A DNA stretch of 13,223 nt from IMCC26077 sp044344975. Its GTDB lineage: Bacteria; Actinomycetota; Actinomycetes; Nanopelagicales; Nanopelagicaceae. The translations under genes were made by a program, and so were the position numbers. Location: positions 1 to 13,223 of the forward strand of contig JBIJBY010000031.1 of NCBI GenBank assembly GCA_044344975.1. Direction: 5' to 3'. Positions 6,371 through 13,223 of the stretch are shown here, piece after piece. Under the pieces are notes generated by a model. The model worked only from the letters and a program-made list of their open reading frames with translations, had not been told where the DNA came from and did no database searches. The number at the start of each line of letters is the position of its first letter. The stretch's first letter is position 1.

Positions 6371-7648
6371 TTAGGCGTTTGTAAGGGTGAGTTTTCTCGC
6401 AGGCGCTTTAGTGGAGAGCGAAATTTGAGCGAGCGTTTTACCGCTCGTTGCAGGTCGAACTTGGGTACGCACCTCTAGCGTTGATTTGGTGACCTTCAAT
6501 GTTGCCGCCGCGCGAGCAATTCGAGTAGTTGCCAACTTCTTGGCGCCCTTCACCTTGGGGTCGTAATAGGTGGTCACCGTAACCACAGTCTGCGCAGTTA
6601 ATCGATTTGCAATTGATTTAAGTTGGTTGGAAGTTGTGGTTGTTAAACGATTGGTTGCCGGATTAGTGGGAAGTTTTGACGAGATGTTTCGTGGCGCGGT
6701 GAGTCCTGCGCGGAATTTCACTGGCTCAGAGAAATCTCCCCCTTCGCCTTGCGCAGAGATTGCGAAGAGATAGTTCTTAGCTTGCTTATCAAAGAGATAG
6801 AAGTCTGGGGTTTTTGAGTAATAGATGAGAGGTTGATCGCCTTCGCCTGTGATTTCAATCTTGTAATACTCAACGAAAGATTGGGGTTCCCACTTCACCA
6901 CGAAGGCGTAATTGGTTGCTTTGGATGGGGATAGCCCGGAGATTCTTGTGACTTTCGAAGGCGCAACAGAGCGCTGGAAAACTTGAGAAAACTTTTCGTC
7001 GTCATTGGTCACAGTAATTGTGTACAGGTAGCCAGGTTCTAAATTAGGTATCGAAAGTTCACCACCGTTTTCCGTTCGGGCTACTCCTTCATATCGGCTC
7101 TCGCCCTTGCGGGAGGAGAGAAGAACAGAGACTTTTGAAGAGAGTTTCCACGTAACGAGCGCCCTGATTCCTTCAACGACAACATCGGAACTGAAGGTTG
7201 GCAGCGCAGTAGAGCTCAGGAGATTACCCTGAGAGTCAGTAAGGGGTGCGGCTTCTTCCTCAGTGGTGGTGGCATTCGTTGCGGTAATAGTCAATGAGAT
7301 CGCATCAGAGGTACGTTGCAAGAAAGTTCCCGATGAGGTCTTTGTTGCCCGTACCGTGCATGTACCGGTAGCGATTGGAGTAATTGCACCACTGCTGTTT
7401 ATGGAGCACTTTGCTGGAGTGGTGGTACTAAAAGTAATCGCTCCATCGCCCGAGCCGCCACTTGCCGTTGCTGTAGCGCTCTGGTTCATTCGAATACTCG
7501 TTGCCGATAGGGAGATTTGGACAGGGCTACTCTGTGGCGCCAGCACGCCAAAGAAGCTCTGTGCTTCTGCTGAAGGAAGTGGCAAGAGTGCGAACGTGAG
7601 GAGCGCTGCGACCAACACCGCGCAGTGGCGGATGAATTTACTCATCAT
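6371..7648 (-). CDS. Secreted Ig/fibronectin type III protein with OmpA-like C-terminal region
   Basis: No exact family is recognised, but the layout is readable over 425 residues. Residues 1-29 are a signal peptide (basic KFIRH, hydrophobic core, cleavage likely after AEA). Residues about 43-122 form an Ig-like bacterial domain with a possible disulfide, Cys81-Cys97 (KCSINSSG...GTCTVRATK). Two Fn3-like modules follow at about 150-230 and 232-315. The last 100 residues are Thr/Lys-rich and resemble an OmpA-like alpha/beta fold: helix LKSIANRL, strand TVVTVTTYYDP, helix KLATTRIARAAATL, strand LEVRTQVRP. Asp363 and Arg376 sit where OmpA domains bind diaminopimelate; this is by-eye alignment. 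The ATG shares one base with the stop of the giant adhesin gene (TAATG), implying coupled expression. Likely role: a cell-surface partner, possibly peptidoglycan-associated. There is no LPXTG or lipobox. Confidence 0.8.
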   Translation of the reverse strand: MMSKFIRHCAVLVAALLTFALLPLPSAEAQSFFGVLAPQSSPVQISLSATSIRMNQSATATASGGSGDGAITFSTTTPAKCSINSSGAITPIATGTCTVRATKTSSGTFLQRTSDAISLTITATNATTTEEEAAPLTDSQGNLLSSTALPTFSSDVVVEGIRALVTWKLSSKVSVLLSSRKGESRYEGVARTENGGELSIPNLEPGYLYTITVTNDDEKFSQVFQRSVAPSKVTRISGLSPSKATNYAFVVKWEPQSFVEYYKIEITGEGDQPLIYYSKTPDFYLFDKQAKNYLFAISAQGEGGDFSEPVKFRAGLTAPRNISSKLPTNPATNRLTTTTSNQLKSIANRLTAQTVVTVTTYYDPKVKGAKKLATTRIARAAATLKVTKSTLEVRTQVRPATSGKTLAQISLSTKAPARKLTLTNA

Positions 7649-8055
7649 TAGCCGCCAATCTTTCTCGTCAAGATCAAGATGGTTCCATCGTCGTACTTGA
7701 AATAGCCCATCTCTTGACCTTCGGGAAGTGCGGCTGCAGCAAGGAGTGGAAGTTCAACCCAGTTTGTGCCATCTGGCGAGTAGACCGGCACGCCAATACC
7801 TGCAGAGGCAGGGATGGTAATGGCAATTGGCGCGCTTACTGTTGTCACAGTAGAGCCACCGCTACTGCCATCGAGGCGGATGGTGCGAAGACCTTGATCG
7901 ACAGTGTCGGTTGCGACAGCGCGACCGGTGAAGGAGGTTGAGCTAGGTGCAGCATCCACTGGGATATCGACGACAACCGTGACATCGGTACTCGATGTTG
8001 CTGCGCTAATTGGTACTTCTAACTTGATGTCCTCGCCCACAATTGTTTGAGTTCG
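7648..8055 (-). other. C-terminal domain of the giant protein, unassigned
   Basis: The last 135 residues break the repeat pattern. A strand-rich part (TIVGEDIKLEVPIS, VTVVVDIPVDAA) is followed by VSAPIAITIP, VPVYSPDGTNWVELP and a tail EMGYFKYDDGTILILTRKIGG containing acidic and aromatic residues. It ends exactly at the stop with no anchor. It could be a capping or export/surface-retention domain. I do not assign a family. Confidence 0.55.
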
Positions 8056-11000
8056 TGGCGCAATGGCTGTTCCTGCGATGGTATTCGAAGCCGAAACGTA
8101 TCCCGCGCGAGCAGTAGAAATAGTTGCCGTGGCCATAATTCCGGTACTTACTCCAGTGACCGTCACTAGACCAGTTCCACTAATTGTCACTGAACCTGCA
8201 TTTACTGCACCGCTCCATGTGTAGGCAGCGTCGTAATTAAGAATTTGCGCGGTGAATCCATCGCCAGTTGATGTGCTGAGAGTGAAACGTGGCGTAAGAC
8301 CAGTACCAATTGGCGCTTTACCTGCAGCTTGAGTTATGACCGTGAATGATCCAGTTTTTGAAGTGGATACCGTCACTGTTGAACTTGCCCCTGCTGCTAA
8401 ACCAGTAACGGTAATCAAGCCCGTAGCGTTGATCGCAGCTTGACCAGAGCTTGCAGAGAGGTTCCAGGTGTAAAGATTTGAGTAATTACGTATCTGAATG
8501 GTGAAGCCATCAGATGTGCCAAGTGATGGACCAAAGTTCGGTGTTAAACCATCGGCAAGAGCCGTCGCTACAACTTGGGCACGACCCGTTGCATAGCCAT
8601 TTCGATTAGTTATCACCGTGACCACTGCTTGATCTGCAGCGCTCTGACCTGTGACAGTCAAAACTCCGCCAGAGATTGTTGCTGCACCCGTGGTAACGCT
8701 CGCGCTCCAGGTGTAATCACTTGAGTAGTTGGCGATAGTGACAATGAAACCATCAGCTGTTGGAGTTGCTGCGCCAAAGGTTGGGATGAAGGCGGAATTT
8801 AGCGACGTTCCTGAGATAGATGCAGTAGCGCTCTCAAACTTTGGTCGCGATGAGGTAATCGCAACTGTTCCAGTGGTTGCGCCAGCAAGTCCTGTGACTG
8901 TGACCAAACCATCGGCTCCGATAGAGACGCCGCCATTGTTGTTGACGCTGCCACGCCAGGTGTAGGCGGAGTTGAAGTTGGTAATTTGAACGGTAAATCC
9001 ATTAGCTGCTGGCGTAACGGCGCCAAATGTTGGCGTGAGACCAGCGCCATTTGCATCTGTACCGATAAGTGCAACTTCAGCGACCTGCAGAGCATCTGTC
9101 CAGGATGTACGGAGCGCGCCAAAAGTCACCTTGTAATAGTTGTAAGGCGTCGTATTGAGGAATGATTGAACGGATGCTGTGTCATTTCGAAGAACATCAA
9201 TCGCGGTTCGACCATTGACAACAATTGGTGAACAACCACCGTTAAGTGATGTACAGCCGAAGAGTGAGTAAATAATCGGATCTCGAGAGCGGTCAGAGTC
9301 TCCCGAAGTAAATTGAATTCCTGTTACCAACTTACTTCCAATATTGCCAGTATAGAACCCAGCGCTATTTCGGATATATGAAGCATTTAAGCGGCTGGAA
9401 GCGTTGAAGCAGAGGTACTTAGTCTTGCTATTTCGGTCATTGAGGTTGCCAATGCCCTCATTAGCTGAAGTTCCGCCAGCACAAATTGGATAGAGCGTTG
9501 CATCTGTCAGGAGATTGGCCGCAAGATCTCGTGTGCCAGTCGTGGTGTCGAGTCCAGTGGCGCTTCCGGTGACGGTCGCTGAAGCAGAGACGCGACCAGA
9601 TTTACTTGTTGTGACAGTGACATCGCTTGAGACACCTGGGTTGAGATCAATAACTGTGACCAAACCTGTTGATGAAATCATCGCAGTTCCACCATTAGAG
9701 GCCGAGATTCTCCACGTGAACGAGGAGTCAAAGTTTGTCACCTGCGCTCTAAAGCCAGTGGCTGTTGAAGTCGTCGCGCTAAAGGTTGGATTAAGCGGAG
9801 CCAGCAATGTTGATCCTGTTATCGTCGCAGCGCCATTTTCAAATCCATTACGCGAAGTTGTCGCGGAGATAATTGCGCTTCCGCCAACAGGCATGCCTGT
9901 GACAGTTAATAACCCATTTCCACCGAGTGAAATTTGGGTAGCTGGATTACCTTCAAGAAGCGAGAAGGTCCAATTAAAGATTCGATTGAAGTTGGTAATT
10001 TGAACGGTAAAGCCATCGATAGTTGGCGTGGTGCTTCCAAATGTTGGCGTTAACGATGAGCCAGAGGTAAGAAGCACTGTTTGGGTTGTACTTAATAGGC
10101 CAGGCGATGCGAAGGTAATTGTGTATGTGCTTCCAGGGGTTCCAAATACGCCAAGGTTAGTAAATGTAACAATTCCCGATGAGGCGCTCTGTGCAGTTGT
10201 GCCAAGAAGTACTCCACCGCTCGAGACTGTAGCCGTGACGATAGCGTTTGAAGTAGCGACAGTATTTCCGGTGCTATCTTGAATTCGAAGTACGGGTTGC
10301 GTGCGGGTAAATGCAGTGCCGTTATTGAATCCAGCTGCTGGCGTTGCAAGTTGAACTCTCGCAGCAGCGCCTGCGCTCAAGGTCAGAATTTCAGAGGCGC
10401 TTGTGACCCCCGATGTTGAGTAGGCAATTGTGTAAGCGGTTCCTGCAGAGCCACTGAGAACGAGATCGGTAAATGTTGCGACGCCATTGACGAGTGTGAC
10501 AGTTGTCGTCCCGCCAAGGGTTCCGCCAACACCGCTGGCTATAGAAGCGGTGACTTCACCTGTCGCTGAGGTAACGGCATTGCCAGCGCTATCGCGAATG
10601 GTGATTTCAGGTTGGGTAGTAAAGACGCTGCCGCTCACCGGTCCTGCGCTTGCGCGAGTGATCGCGAGCGCGCTCGGCGCACCAAAGGTCAGCGCAACAG
10701 TTCTGGTGGCGTTGGTAAGACCGCTAGATGATGCGGTGATTGTGTAGCTATTGGCCGCTGTTCCTCGGAGTGAAAGATCAGTAAATCCTGCTATTCCAGA
10801 GGCAGGGGTACGGATGGTTGAGCCGGAAAGCGCACCATTTCCACTCACTGTCACGGTAATTGCGCTACCAAATTCGGAGACAGTGTTCCCATCGCTATCA
10901 ACGGCGGCGACTTGAAGTGGAGTGGTAAAGAGCGCACCGCTTGCAACTGTGGTACTGCCTGCGCGGAATGCAAGAGCGCTCGCTTCACCCGGCGTAAGAG

Positions 11001-13223
11001 TGATCTGCTGTGTAGCAATAGTTAAGTCGCCCGAAGAGTAAGTCAATGTGTAGGTGTTCCCAGCGACACCTCGGAGACCAAGCGTTGCAAAGGTGGCAAG
11101 TCCGCGAATCGCTGTTGCTGTCGTGGCGCCGATCAATTGACCGCCTACGCCAGAGGTGATTGCCACTGTGACAGTGGAGGTATTGAGTAGTACGCGGTTG
11201 CTCTGCGCATCGTTAATCGAAATCTGAGGTTGCGTGGTAAATGCGACGTTGCTCTGAGTACCAACGCTTTCGCGAGTAAGTGCGAGCGCGACCGGAGGGG
11301 CATCTACCTTCACGTTAATAACGTATGGAGTAGAACTTCCATCGCTTGCGGTAACAACAATGGTGATTTGATTTGTTGTGCCACCAGTCAATGAAATTGG
11401 AGCGGAGGTTGCGCCATCGGCGAGATCAACGCCATTGACGGTGATGCTTCCAGTCACTCCACTACCGAGCGTTGGAGTAACGGTCGCGCTTGTCGTTCCA
11501 TTAGGGACAATCACTTCATAATTGAGCGTTCCTGGCGCGAAAGTAGCCATCGTGCCTACCGAAATCGCCAGCGATCCAAGTTGTGAGTTCGCTGCACCAG
11601 AGCGTGTAACGGTGAATTCATAGAGCGATGTCGCTAAGCCATCTTCGGCAGTGATCTCTACGACTACGAGGTTATTTCCAACGTTGAGGCTAAGAGCGCT
11701 CGAAGGAACCCCTGAGCTGACGCTTGCAAATGAGCCTGAGTTGGCCTTAATACGCATGGTAGCGGCGCTATTTGTCGGTGCGAGCGTTGCTGTGATGGAA
11801 GAGCTGCCATAAGGGACAGTTAGATCGTAAGTTGTTAATCCAGCGTCAAAGCCAGTGATCGTTCCAGAGGAGAATGAGATTGATCCAAGAGTTGAGACGG
11901 TGGACTTAGCGCGATTGACATAGAGGATGTAATTTTGAATTGAGCCAACCTGTGAAGTGACAGCTATTGTGATGGTGTTAATGCCAACATTGAGCGCCAG
12001 CGCGGAGGATTGAGCACCACTTGTAATCGAGGTGAACGCTCCCCCATTGATGGAGATGGCGATTGTTGAATCAATATCGCTCTTTGTTGGAGTCACTCGG
12101 TAAGTAGAGACGGTGTTACTTACATTGAGAGAGTATTCGTAAGTGGCTGGATCAAAGGCAATGGCACCGTTGGAAAGGGATATTGCTGAAAGTGTGTTTA
12201 CCTCACTCTGAGGGAGCGCAACACCGATGACATCAGCAGATGCGTCCATATAGCCGGTGCGGACTGTTTTCACAGTTACCGAGGCAACCTCAAGGTTGGT
12301 CAATCCGGTGATTGTTACCAACTCGGCAGTACGTGAGATAACAGCGTTCGAATTGTTGGAGGTAATTTCATACGTCGCTTCTGGTGCGTAATTAGCAAGA
12401 ATGAAGGTAAACCCTTCTCGCGTTCCCGTGATATCAGAAATTTGTGCAGGCACACCTAAGTAGAGTGCGCTTCCTGAAACCGAAGTTGTCCTAGTGACAT
12501 AACCTGGACGCGATGAGGTCACCGTTGCGATTGCGCTCTCACCATTTGCCAGACCAACGATGCGATAGACGCCCGCTCCATCATCAATAACAGCGCCAGC
12601 TGTAGTAGTTACGGTGTAGGAAGTACCGGCGGTGGTATTGGCCGTGTACCCATCCACTGTTACTCGGAATGCGCCATCAAGAGAAGTGGCAGCGCTCACC
12701 GTTGGTGCAGGAGCGGCGAGAAGTGCGCTACTAAATATGGTGGTGATTGCCTGGAGGTAATCAGCGCGATTAGCTGTAACAGTCACTGTTACAGATGCGC
12801 CAGGCGCAAGACCACGAACAGTGAAGTAATCGCCAACTTGTTCCACAACAGCATTGGGGTTATTCGCTGTCGCAGCAATTGTGAAGGAAATTGGGTCTGG
12901 GAAGCTCAAAATGAATGAGAAGCCATCGGCAGTTTGTTGATCAAGCGTGGTCGTTAACTCTGGAGCTTGCTCAAATGTTTTCGCAGAGTTAGATGAGGTG
13001 GAGGAGGCGCCAACACCTGCAGCATTGATCGCAGAGACACGGAATCGGTAGGTGACGCCAGGCGTTAGACCACCTACTGTTGCGCTTGTTTCTGCTGTAA
13101 TTGCGTCGCTATAGGTACTCCAGGTCGCTCCTGAGTCTGACGAGTACTCAGTGAGGTAATCAGTAATTGCCGCGCCGCCATTATTTGCTGGTGCGCTCCA
13201 GGAAAGCGTTGCTTCATTTCCGC
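7648..13223 (-). CDS. Giant multidomain secreted repeat protein (adhesin-like), N-terminus outside window
   Basis: The frame is open from the right edge to a stop at 7648-7650, at least 1857 residues. A TTG at 12909 is internal: the frame continues upstream into a clear Fn3 domain. Domain order: Fn3 (13221-12973), three beta-sandwich repeats (to 12214), three cadherin-like beta-sandwich domains (12201-11305), four Ig/invasin-like repeats of 102-104 residues (11301-10063), two GFT/YTW repeats, a discoidin-like domain (9555-9058), four GFT/YTW repeats (to 8056) and a C-terminal domain (8055-7648). Composition is Thr/Ser/Gly/Ala/Val-rich with very few charged residues, and the only four cysteines are in the discoidin-like domain. 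No LPXTG motif, membrane helix or OmpA-like tail is present, so attachment is unexplained. Such stacks are typical of extracellular adhesins or matrix proteins; ligand binding is inferred, not shown. The overlapping downstream gene probably encodes a partner. Confidence 0.88.
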   Translation of the reverse strand, partial: GNEATLSWSAPANNGGAAITDYLTEYSSDSGATWSTYSDAITAETSATVGGLTPGVTYRFRVSAINAAGVGASSTSSNSAKTFEQAPELTTTLDQQTADGFSFILSFPDPISFTIAATANNPNAVVEQVGDYFTVRGLAPGASVTVTVTANRADYLQAITTIFSSALLAAPAPTVSAATSLDGAFRVTVDGYTANTTAGTSYTVTTTAGAVIDDGAGVYRIVGLANGESAIATVTSSRPGYVTRTTSVSGSALYLGVPAQISDITGTREGFTFILANYAPEATYEITSNNSNAVISRTAELVTITGLTNLEVASVTVKTVRTGYMDASADVIGVALPQSEVNTLSAISLSNGAIAFDPATYEYSLNVSNTVSTYRVTPTKSDIDSTIAISINGGAFTSITSGAQSSALALNVGINTITIAVTSQVGSIQNYILYVNRAKSTVSTLGSISFSSGTITGFDAGLTTYDLTVPYGSSSITATLAPTNSAATMRIKANSGSFASVSSGVPSSALSLNVGNNLVVVEITAEDGLATSLYEFTVTRSGAANSQLGSLAISVGTMATFAPGTLNYEVIVPNGTTSATVTPTLGSGVTGSITVNGVDLADGATSAPISLTGGTTNQITIVVTASDGSSTPYVINVKVDAPPVALALTRESVGTQSNVAFTTQPQISINDAQSNRVLLNTSTVTVAITSGVGGQLIGATTATAIRGLATFATLGLRGVAGNTYTLTYSSGDLTIATQQITLTPGEASALAFRAGSTTVASGALFTTPLQVAAVDSDGNTVSEFGSAITVTVSGNGALSGSTIRTPASGIAGFTDLSLRGTAANSYTITASSSGLTNATRTVALTFGAPSALAITRASAGPVSGSVFTTQPEITIRDSAGNAVTSATGEVTASIASGVGGTLGGTTTVTLVNGVATFTDLVLSGSAGTAYTIAYSTSGVTSASEILTLSAGAAARVQLATPAAGFNNGTAFTRTQPVLRIQDSTGNTVATSNAIVTATVSSGGVLLGTTAQSASSGIVTFTNLGVFGTPGSTYTITFASPGLLSTTQTVLLTSGSSLTPTFGSTTPTIDGFTVQITNFNRIFNWTFSLLEGNPATQISLGGNGLLTVTGMPVGGSAIISATTSRNGFENGAATITGSTLLAPLNPTFSATTSTATGFRAQVTNFDSSFTWRISASNGGTAMISSTGLVTVIDLNPGVSSDVTVTTSKSGRVSASATVTGSATGLDTTTGTRDLAANLLTDATLYPICAGGTSANEGIGNLNDRNSKTKYLCFNASSRLNASYIRNSAGFYTGNIGSKLVTGIQFTSGDSDRSRDPIIYSLFGCTSLNGGCSPIVVNGRTAIDVLRNDTASVQSFLNTTPYNYYKVTFGALRTSWTDALQVAEVALIGTDANGAGLTPTFGAVTPAANGFTVQITNFNSAYTWRGSVNNNGGVSIGADGLVTVTGLAGATTGTVAITSSRPKFESATASISGTSLNSAFIPTFGAATPTADGFIVTIANYSSDYTWSASVTTGAATISGGVLTVTGQSAADQAVVTVITNRNGYATGRAQVVATALADGLTPNFGPSLGTSDGFTIQIRNYSNLYTWNLSASSGQAAINATGLITVTGLAAGASSTVTVSTSKTGSFTVITQAAGKAPIGTGLTPRFTLSTSTGDGFTAQILNYDAAYTWSGAVNAGSVTISGTGLVTVTGVSTGIMATATISTARAGYVSASNTIAGTAIAPRTQTIVGEDIKLEVPISAATSSTDVTVVVDIPVDAAPSSTSFTGRAVATDTVDQGLRTIRLDGSSGGSTVTTVSAPIAITIPASAGIGVPVYSPDGTNWVELPLLAAAALPEGQEMGYFKYDDGTILILTRKIGG
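8056..9057 (-). repeat. Four GFT/YTW beta-sandwich repeats (block 2) of the giant protein
   Basis: Four units of about 82-84 residues share the pattern LTPxFG...GFTxQIxNYxxxYTW...ISxTGLVTVTGLxxG...TVTxSTSRxGY...GTA. Each has the Tyr-Thr-Trp motif and a GLVTVTG strand. They look like tandemly duplicated Ig/Fn3-like sandwiches. They diverge in nucleotide sequence, so most duplications are not recent. Confidence 0.75.
8972..8997. repeat. 26-bp direct repeat, copy A
   Basis: Identical over 26 bp to 9986-10011, 1014 bp away, which is exactly 338 codons. It encodes the GFTVQITNFN strand of the third GFT/YTW unit. A second in-register 14-bp match follows (9023-9036 and 10037-10050). Confidence 0.85.
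9058..9555 (-). other. Discoidin / galactose-binding-like domain inserted in the repeat array
   Basis: The roughly 166-residue insert between the second and third GFT/YTW units has features of the discoidin (F5/8 type C-like) fold: ANEGIGNLNDRNSKTKYLCF (the 'bound to a missing loop' N-terminal pattern), LVTGIQFTSGDSDRSRDP, IIYSLFGC and the closing YYKVTFGAL...LQVAEVALIG. Known: such domains often bind carbohydrates or surfaces. All four cysteines of the visible protein lie here (PICAGG, YLCF, FGCTS, GGCSP), suggesting one or two disulfides. Ligand unknown. Confidence 0.7.
9556..10059 (-). repeat. Two GFT/YTW beta-sandwich repeats (block 1) of the giant protein
   Basis: Two units of 82-86 residues have the same pattern as the block after the discoidin-like domain (GFTVQITNFN...NW and GFRAQVTNFD...FTW). 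Together with the following four they form a six-unit array interrupted by the discoidin-like domain. Confidence 0.72.
9986..10011. repeat. 26-bp direct repeat, copy B
   Basis: Exact partner of 8972-8997 in the same orientation, within the first GFT/YTW unit. Together the copies flank the discoidin-like domain. Confidence 0.85.
10063..11301 (-). repeat. Four Ig/invasin-like repeats of 102-104 residues
   Basis: Four tandem units share the pattern ALAxTRxSxG...FTTQPxIxIxDxxGNxV...VTxSGxGGxLxGTT...GxATFTxLxLxGxAGxxYTITYxSxGLxxAxxxxxLxxG. The unit length stays between 102 and 104 residues. They resemble the Big/invasin family of bacterial Ig-like folds commonly found in stalks of adhesins, and probably form a rod. 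Confidence 0.75.
11305..12201 (-). repeat. Three cadherin-like beta-sandwich domains (PF12733-like)
   Basis: Each unit of about 95-100 residues starts with (S/N)xLxSIxxSxGxIxxFxxxxxxYxxxVP and ends with LxVGxNxIxIxVTAxDGxxxxYxxxVxR, the typical pattern of the cadherin-like beta-sandwich family. The third unit lacks the closing VxR and runs into the Ig-like block through a KVDAPP linker. Confidence 0.78.
12214..12972 (-). repeat. Three N-proximal beta-sandwich repeats without the YTW motif
   Basis: Three units of about 82-86 residues share GFxFIL(x)YxPxxxYxIT...VTITGLxxxxxxxVTVxxxRxGYxxxxxxVxGxAL. They are clearly related to the GFT/YTW units near the C-terminus but lack the tryptophan, so they form a distinct subfamily. 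Confidence 0.65.
12973..13221 (-). other. Fibronectin type III domain at the visible N-terminal edge
   Basis: Translated by hand upstream of the internal TTG: ATLSWSAPANNGGAAITDY, a YS...WSTYS stretch, TVGGLTPGVTYRFRVSAIN and AAGVGASS are the canonical Fn3 strands (W in strand B, LTPGxxYxFRVxAxNxxGxGxxS in strands E-F). This proves that the coding frame runs past the right edge of the window. Confidence 0.85.

Noticed and set aside
6342..6375. AT-rich dyad CTAATT...AATTAG as a terminator after the secreted-protein gene
   Set aside because: The stem is only 6 bp, AT-rich and not followed by a T-run; it overlaps the putative CDGSH promoter instead.
9515..10003. Plus-strand 162-residue open frame and similar long plus frames between 8700 and 10750
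   Set aside because: They mirror the Val/Thr/Ala-rich codons of the giant minus-strand gene and have no motifs or ribosome binding sites; they are shadows of the repeats.
12907..12909. TTG at 12909 as the start of the giant gene
   Set aside because: The frame stays open for 104 more codons to the edge and encodes a clear Fn3 domain, so this TTG is internal.
1..13223. Mobile elements, CRISPR arrays, tRNA or rRNA genes
   Set aside because: No transposase or integrase, no regularly spaced short identical repeats, and no tRNA-like or rRNA-like stretches were seen; the repeats present are protein-coding domain repeats.

Overview
The window reads as a piece of actinobacterial chromosome with moderate GC by eye. 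The actinobacterial-style ParC/ParE pair, a 71-residue zinc-ribbon protein of a type I recall only from Actinobacteria (DUF7455-like), and several start codons with no Shine-Dalgarno but a -10-like hexamer just upstream all fit this. The short intergenic gaps and overlapping genes suggest a compact genome. A freshwater, acI/Nanopelagicales-like lineage is a reasonable guess, but it is inference and not proven by the sequence.

Left part (1-6341), housekeeping. A type I phosphodiesterase/nucleotide pyrophosphatase-like gene (minus, its C-terminus cut by the window edge) diverges at about 817-889 from parC (plus), the topoisomerase IV A subunit. This ParC stops right after the breakage-reunion core and has no C-terminal beta-pinwheel. 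parC converges on, and overlaps by 14 bp, an MFS transporter gene (minus). The MFS start codon overlaps the stop codon of parE (minus), so parE and the MFS gene look translationally coupled. A 189-bp spacer separates parE from the divergent DUF7455-like gene (plus). That gene in turn converges on a small CDGSH iron-sulfur protein gene (minus).

Right part (6371-13223), secreted surface proteins, all minus strand. A giant repeat protein enters from the right edge, with at least 1857 residues visible and no N-terminus in the window. In order it carries a fibronectin type III domain, three beta-sandwich repeats, three cadherin-like beta-sandwich domains, four Ig/invasin-like repeats of 102-104 residues, two GFT/YTW repeats, a discoidin-like domain holding all the cysteines seen, four more GFT/YTW repeats, and a C-terminal domain of about 135 residues. 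Its stop codon overlaps the start of a 425-residue secreted protein (signal peptide, Ig-like, two Fn3-like domains, OmpA-like C-terminus). The two are probably made together. One hypothesis is that the smaller protein tethers the giant adhesin to the cell wall, since the giant has no LPXTG motif or membrane anchor at its C-terminus.

No tRNA, rRNA, CRISPR array, insertion sequence or phage gene was recognised. No stretch longer than 300 bases lacks a gene.
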